DNA of 45,235 nucleotides from ZC4RG29 sp964521255. GTDB lineage: Bacteria > Bacteroidota > Bacteroidia > Cytophagales > Cyclobacteriaceae. Below, in pieces: positions 42,101-45,235 of this stretch (position 1 is the first letter of the stretch; every line of letters begins with the position of its first letter). The translations under genes were made by a program, and so were the position numbers. The DNA lies in contig CAZFRM010000029.1 in assembly GCA_964521255.1 (NCBI GenBank), positions 1 to 45,235 on the forward strand. Reading direction: 5' to 3'. The notes under the pieces were generated by a model. The model did not search any database. It saw only the letters and a program-made list of their open reading frames with translations, and was not told the DNA's origin.

Positions 42101-42956
42101 TTTTTTCAAGGAAGAATTTGCCAATGCCATAGACAGGAACCAGGATAAGGACAAAGCAGGAGAACTCCGGCGCTTAGTCTATCCGTTTATGCTCCGGCGT
42201 ACCAAAGAGCAGGTAGCCCGCGACCTGCCTGACAAAACGGAAACCATCATCTGGTGCATCATGGGAAAAACACAGCGCAGCATTTACACTGAATACAAAA
42301 ACTACTACCGGGACTTATTGCTGAAAAAAATCGATGAGGACGGTATCGGTAAGTCGGGTATGTATGTACTGGAAGGCTTATTGCGACTGCGCCAGATCTG
42401 CGATCACACGGCTTTGCTCAAAGACGAACAAAACGCAACTGAAGAATCTGTAAAGGTCGAAGAGCTTCTTCGTGAAATCAGTGAGAACACAGGTGAACAC
42501 AAGTTGCTCATCTTTTCTCAATTCACGGAAATGCTTGCGCTGGTCAGGGACGAGTTGAAGAAAAATAAAACATCGTATTGTTATTTGGATGGCAGTACGC
42601 CGGCCAGCAAAAGAAAGGAAGAGGTAAACCGTTTCCAGGAAGATGATTCAATCAAAGTATTTCTTATTTCTCTTAAAGCCGGTGGTGTAGGTCTCAATCT
42701 TACCGCAGCCGATTATGTGTACATCATTGATCCCTGGTGGAATCCTGCGGCTGAACAGCAGGCGATAGACCGCACACACCGTATAGGGCAAACCCGGAAA
42801 ATTTTCGCTTACAAAATGATTTGCAAAGACACGGTAGAGGAAAAAATTCTGCAGCTCCAGCAACGGAAAAAGAATCTTGCTGATGAACTGGTAAGCGAAG
42901 ATGCAGGCTTTGTGAAAAAACTTACGCGTGATGATGTTGCGTTTCTTTTTAGTTAG
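39195..42956 (+). CDS. SWIM zinc-finger SNF2-family helicase
   Basis: The 1253 residues carry a SWIM zinc finger near 70-83 (VTCNCPAYKEYGTCKHG) and a second SWIM-like C-x-C...C-x-H near 185-200 (NCDCYETGNTICIHT). The SNF2 ATPase starts near residue 790: GGCLADDMGLGKTLQA (motif I), AVLDESQAIKNP (motif II, DESQ) and LILSGTPVQNN (III). The helicase C half has LLIFSQFTEML, YLDGSTPASKR, SLKAGGVGLNLTAADYVYIIDPWWNPAAEQQAIDRTHRIGQ (V-VI). Such proteins are ATP-driven DNA translocases of unclear role in bacteria. Codon use and length are normal for the family. Confidence 0.93.
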   Translation: MNLYDVLDDYLSEVDPPTMNKALSILQSHENELEVSEGKKGYKIIVPSQSRSEPYQVHIRSTDSGLEVTCNCPAYKEYGTCKHGVAAALYLEEINEDDEEDFEDYEEWEGDFSDAQDTVSFRMPEFNLIQLKKMAGAPPENAIINWERKTKLVEQSNNRLYFHVIKNRNVFYEVNIRFDGKDCYETNCDCYETGNTICIHTLACFYHIFLKEGPNFFKQFKDLTIEKNKLLQPYGLTVDDPEAALFTWELNYFGQLKLTGKPDYIVPAGNTSFLHDLKNKILDHGQRQSLLRPKLPDDVLTDYEIGILFNFTVQRHIGFELDALQIQEKNGKQKIKKLSINNQANYALLQPLSDELFQPLIEFSDQRLVEWFAQSGNSYLRNYANPWHYTSEGDAKKIHEHFMELLRSMWPMLCEYPYVFMLKEGRFSQANIKPVKVSRHNLATGFRFTQGEKFITVELMAIIDGKHFKGKTIPLLRNLVFLVDDTLHLPANDNIVSILEKFRHGKLQFPLAEKKNVLLNLIIPLREKYEVETDENLNYELQQPAPQPRVLLSELNEQSLLLRPQFLYGDDLVDYGAETDIFSETEDGKLVITSRNKAEEKKLYDFLRTLHPRFATQNNNQHYYLPFNEVLKNNWFFNMIKQVEATGFPVFGLKELKKFRYNTSTPKIKIEAGSGIDWFDLKITAQWGDQQVTLKDLRKAIINRQEAVLLDDGTLGLIPEEWLKQYRTLLKIGNEQNGSLKISKLHFSILDQLDASIDNQKVREEIEQKKVRLREFDKVNTVSPSGEIKATLRPYQLAGFQWLNTIDELGWGGCLADDMGLGKTLQAIAFLQMIKEKNPGCTSLVVCPTSLLFNWENELQKFCPSLKYYVYYGLQRNFSDEHFEEYDLVLTSYGIIRNDLEALMKFQWHYAVLDESQAIKNPEAQVTRAVSHLKAKNKLILSGTPVQNNTQDLFAQFNFLNPGLLGSRDFFKEEFANAIDRNQDKDKAGELRRLVYPFMLRRTKEQVARDLPDKTETIIWCIMGKTQRSIYTEYKNYYRDLLLKKIDEDGIGKSGMYVLEGLLRLRQICDHTALLKDEQNATEESVKVEELLREISENTGEHKLLIFSQFTEMLALVRDELKKNKTSYCYLDGSTPASKRKEEVNRFQEDDSIKVFLISLKAGGVGLNLTAADYVYIIDPWWNPAAEQQAIDRTHRIGQTRKIFAYKMICKDTVEEKILQLQQRKKNLADELVSEDAGFVKKLTRDDVAFLFS

Positions 42957-43250
42957 CGCTTCGTCTCTTCACAAGATAAAATGTGTTGGTAAAAAATACC
43001 CATTCATCACTGTACCGGCATGGGATGTTCGCAAGTGTTCAACTAGACTCTATCACCCTTCGAAGCACGTCATACCGATATTATCGGTATCCCGTTTCTG
43101 CGAACGACAATAAGGCGATGCATTTTCACTGAGATGCGATATTCGGAGGATCTAATTTCGCATGTATCTGCAAATCAGTTGCGTGGTTCTATTTTGATGA
43201 GTTGATGGGGGATGCCGAATGGAACATGCGTGCATCTGATTAAGTTGCCT

Positions 43251-43511
43251 GCTACCAATGACAAGAAATTTAATTGTTTGAAGTGTATCGTTTTCCACCC
43301 CCTCCCCCCGCCCAATGCTATTAAGTTAAGGGAATACATCCATTGCACGCCCTGTATCCCTAAAGGGCCAGCGCGCTGTGGTTCTCCCTTCAGGGAGTTA
43401 GAGGGCGAGTGGTGGCTTAACTTAATGACATTGTCCCCCCGCCAGCGGGGGACAAGTCTGCGAATGAGTGTAATTGTCATTTCAACTTTTTGTGCCGAAG
43501 ATTTTGAAACT
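43251..43511. repeat. Dispersed repeat, interrupted copy
   Basis: This matches 11880-12013 nearly base for base on both sides of a 121-bp insertion and its duplicated target. The flanking part 42957-43250 has only short palindromes (e.g. ATACCGATATTATCGGTAT near 43074) and no gene. Confidence 0.8.
43313..43433. mobile_element. 121-bp MITE insertion with target duplication
   Basis: The ends are CAATGCTATTAAGTTAAG and CTTAACTTAATGACATTG, an 18-bp terminal inverted repeat with two mismatches. TCCCCCCGCC stands directly on both sides (43303-43312 and 43434-43443) but only once in the empty copy near 11935. There is no coding frame, so a transposase elsewhere must have moved it. Confidence 0.8.
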
Positions 43512-43573
43512 CGGCATGACGGCTTCGAAGGCATCCCGCAAATATTAAGACCCGGTAAAAAATATCCATTCAT

Positions 43574-44833
43574 CTACTGCCACAACACATGCATCGGTAC
43601 GGCCCAAAGGTTTTTTCCAAAGGGAACCACTTCCTTGCCAGTGTAAAGGACTAAGCCTCCGGCAAAATCTTTTTTTGTCAGCTCAGCCAGCAATTTTATT
43701 CCTTTAAAATCATCACTGCTGACAAATTCTGATTTCTTCACTTCAATGGCCACAACAGATCCATCCGGTTTCTCGAGAACAAAATCAACTTCCTTTCCAT
43801 CGCTGGTCCTGAAATGTAAAAGCTGCGCCCGCACATCGCTAAACGATAACTGCTTGATCAATTCCGTAGCAACATAGTTTTCCAGCACATGCCCGAACAA
43901 TTCCGGTTTATTTTTTTCCAGTTCATTGATATCCGCATCCAGCATGTGGCAAAGCATAAGCGTATCTGTTAAATATCCTTTCGGCGCTTTAACCAGTCGC
44001 TTGCCAATATTTTTGAACCAGGGGCTAACGTCAAAATTCAGGAACATCATCTTAAGAATATTCCTGTAAAATTTTCCGGTGACGGAATTCAACCCCAGGC
44101 TCCGTGCTATATCTGAATCATTCATCAGGTTTCCTGCACGCGTGGCCAGCATCCGGAGAAGACCCGGAAGAAGCGAGATGCGCTCCAGTTCTGCCAGCAT
44201 CCGCACATCGCGTTGGAGCAATGTAGTTAGGTATCCGTCGAACCATATACTTCGTTCCCTGAAATCCCGGTTAGAAATCTCGGGAAAGGTGGCAAACTTT
44301 ATAGCCTCCGTTAGTGCAATGCCACGGTCTTTCAGTTGTGAAAATTCAAGGGTAAGAATACGCTCCAACCCATTGCCCTTCCCTCCCGAAGCTTCGGCGG
44401 TACAGAAAGGATAAAGTGTTAACGTACTCATCCTGCCCACCAGCGCGTCAGACAACTTAGGCAACGCAAGAATATTGGCAGAACCTGTCAATAAAAATTG
44501 TCCATTGACACCTGAACTTTGCTGAAGGCGCGACTCATCTATCATCACTTTTAGTGCCCGGAAAAGTTCGGGAGCCATTTGTACCTCATCAATGATCAGG
44601 GGTTTTTGATGTCCGGCCAGAAAAGCATCAGGAGACGATGATGCTGCAGCCATTTGCGTGGGTTTGTCAAGCGACACATAACCGGCAGGTTTTTCCAGGC
44701 TACCTACTTTATCGCGAATATTGTGCACCAGCGTGCTCTTACCAGATTGTCTGGCTCCGTTTAAAAAGACTATCGGAGACAATTTCAAAGCTTCTAAAAT
44801 CCTGGCTGTAATATTTCGTTGAAGTATTTCCAT
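43574..44833 (-). CDS. AAA ATPase with DUF4143 domain (ATPase F)
   Basis: The 419 residues show Walker A GARQSGKS (26-33), Walker B KPLIIDEVQMAPELFRALK and FLLTGSANILALPKLSDALVGRMSTLTLYPF. The linker helices are NDSDIARSLGLNSVTGKFYRNILKMMFLNF. The end has FRTSDGKEVDFVLEKPDGSVVAIEVKKSEF (D...E-x-K). It is the sixth member in the window, 7.3 kb from ATPase E. A 19-bp palindrome lies about 50 bases upstream. Function unknown. Confidence 0.9.
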   Translation of the reverse strand: MEILQRNITARILEALKLSPIVFLNGARQSGKSTLVHNIRDKVGSLEKPAGYVSLDKPTQMAAASSSPDAFLAGHQKPLIIDEVQMAPELFRALKVMIDESRLQQSSGVNGQFLLTGSANILALPKLSDALVGRMSTLTLYPFCTAEASGGKGNGLERILTLEFSQLKDRGIALTEAIKFATFPEISNRDFRERSIWFDGYLTTLLQRDVRMLAELERISLLPGLLRMLATRAGNLMNDSDIARSLGLNSVTGKFYRNILKMMFLNFDVSPWFKNIGKRLVKAPKGYLTDTLMLCHMLDADINELEKNKPELFGHVLENYVATELIKQLSFSDVRAQLLHFRTSDGKEVDFVLEKPDGSVVAIEVKKSEFVSSDDFKGIKLLAELTKKDFAGGLVLYTGKEVVPFGKNLWAVPMHVLWQ

Positions 44834-44882
44834 TTTATGAAATATTCGAATTTAGAACAATTCAGTTGATTTTCTTTGTAAA

Positions 44883-44901
44883 TTTAAAGTTTAACTTTAA
44901 A
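44883..44901. promoter_or_regulatory. 19-bp palindrome upstream of ATPase F
   Basis: TTTAAAGTT-T-AACTTTAAA is a perfect 9-bp inverted repeat around one base. Its core AAAGTT...AACTTT also occurs upstream of ATPase D (34775-34788). Confidence 0.6.
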
Positions 44902-45075
44902 TATTTTAAACTATAGTCTTAATTTTACAAATACTTGTGCTTTGTCATTACATTTCAAAAGTGCGCTTTGATGACGCTGCGGCTTAAAAAATCATAAGTG
45001 TTCAGACAGCTTTCAAAAAGTCCACCAAGCACCTTCGGTGTTGAAATGATTCCCCGGCTTATGATCAGCAAAGTG

Positions 45076-45234
45076 TCACGCCGTTGAAGCCAGCTTTTTT
45101 GATTCCTCTGAATTTTCATTTTTAAAGTAAGATGCTGGCTGATACAGGCGCCTTATTATCATGCCTGCATGCAGTTGGGTGTAATTCCCCATTTTTCCCA
45201 AAGGAAAATAATTTCTTGTGCTAACGGGAGCAGT
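45076..45234 (-). other. Open frame running off the window end
   Basis: A minus-strand frame is open from the window edge to a stop at 45076 (52 codons, including PLGKMGNYTQLHAGMIIRRLY). It could be the 3' end of a gene outside the window. I do not recognise it. The rest of 44902-45235 shows nothing clear. Confidence 0.2.
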
Positions 45235-45235
45235 G

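Noticed and set aside
1..45235. Prophage or integrated conjugative element
   Set aside because: No phage structural, integrase or conjugation genes are visible; the tRNAs at the start show no attachment duplication within the window.

Overview
The window looks like chromosome of a Bacteroidota bacterium, probably of the Cytophagales type. The evidence is a very large protein with PKD domains and a type IX secretion (T9SS) C-terminal sorting domain, promoters of the Bacteroidota form TTTG-N17-23-TAnnTTTG, almost no Shine-Dalgarno sequences, a recF-DUF721 pair, and DUF4160/DUF2442, Uma2 and AAA/DUF4143 genes. The order-level placement is inference.

Layout. Positions 1-11.6 kb are mostly core genes: tRNA-Gly and tRNA-Tyr, a DciA-like gene and recF facing pdhA, a TPR membrane protein, ribH, a HEPN/nucleotidyltransferase pair, icd, a CAP-domain protein, a winged-helix/phosphoribosyltransferase regulator with a striking operator, panB, an antitoxin with a collapsed mazF-like toxin, a PyrR-like phosphoribosyltransferase, an Lrp-type regulator and a Uma2-type nuclease. 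From 11.7 to 15.5 kb lie long palindromic repeats, the first of six AAA/DUF4143 ATPases, a HigBA pair and a GIY-YIG protein.

From 29.0 down to 15.5 kb, on the minus strand, is one tight polysaccharide operon. It runs from an ABC-transporter ATPase (Wzt type) through a methyltransferase, a GT4, an FkbM methyltransferase, a GT2, a GT32, an exostosin-like protein and three more glycosyltransferases to the T9SS PKD protein. The matching permease (Wzm type) is 8.6 kb away at 37.5-38.4 kb. The gap is filled by four more AAA/DUF4143 ATPases, a Schlafen-like gene remnant, a PIN toxin with its antitoxin, a RES-Xre toxin-antitoxin pair and several small palindromic elements. After the permease come a DUF4160/DUF2442 pair, a 1253-residue SWIM-SNF2 helicase, a repeat block carrying a small transposon-like insertion with a target duplication, and the sixth AAA/DUF4143 ATPase.

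How the parts work together. The glycosyltransferases probably build a surface glycan in the cytoplasm, the methyltransferases may modify or cap it, and Wzm/Wzt would export it. The six AAA/DUF4143 proteins each combine a P-loop ATPase with a C-terminal D...ExK nuclease-like motif, and each gene has its own palindrome just upstream. This family has no settled function, and the ATPase-plus-private-palindrome arrangement is the best candidate here for an undescribed system.
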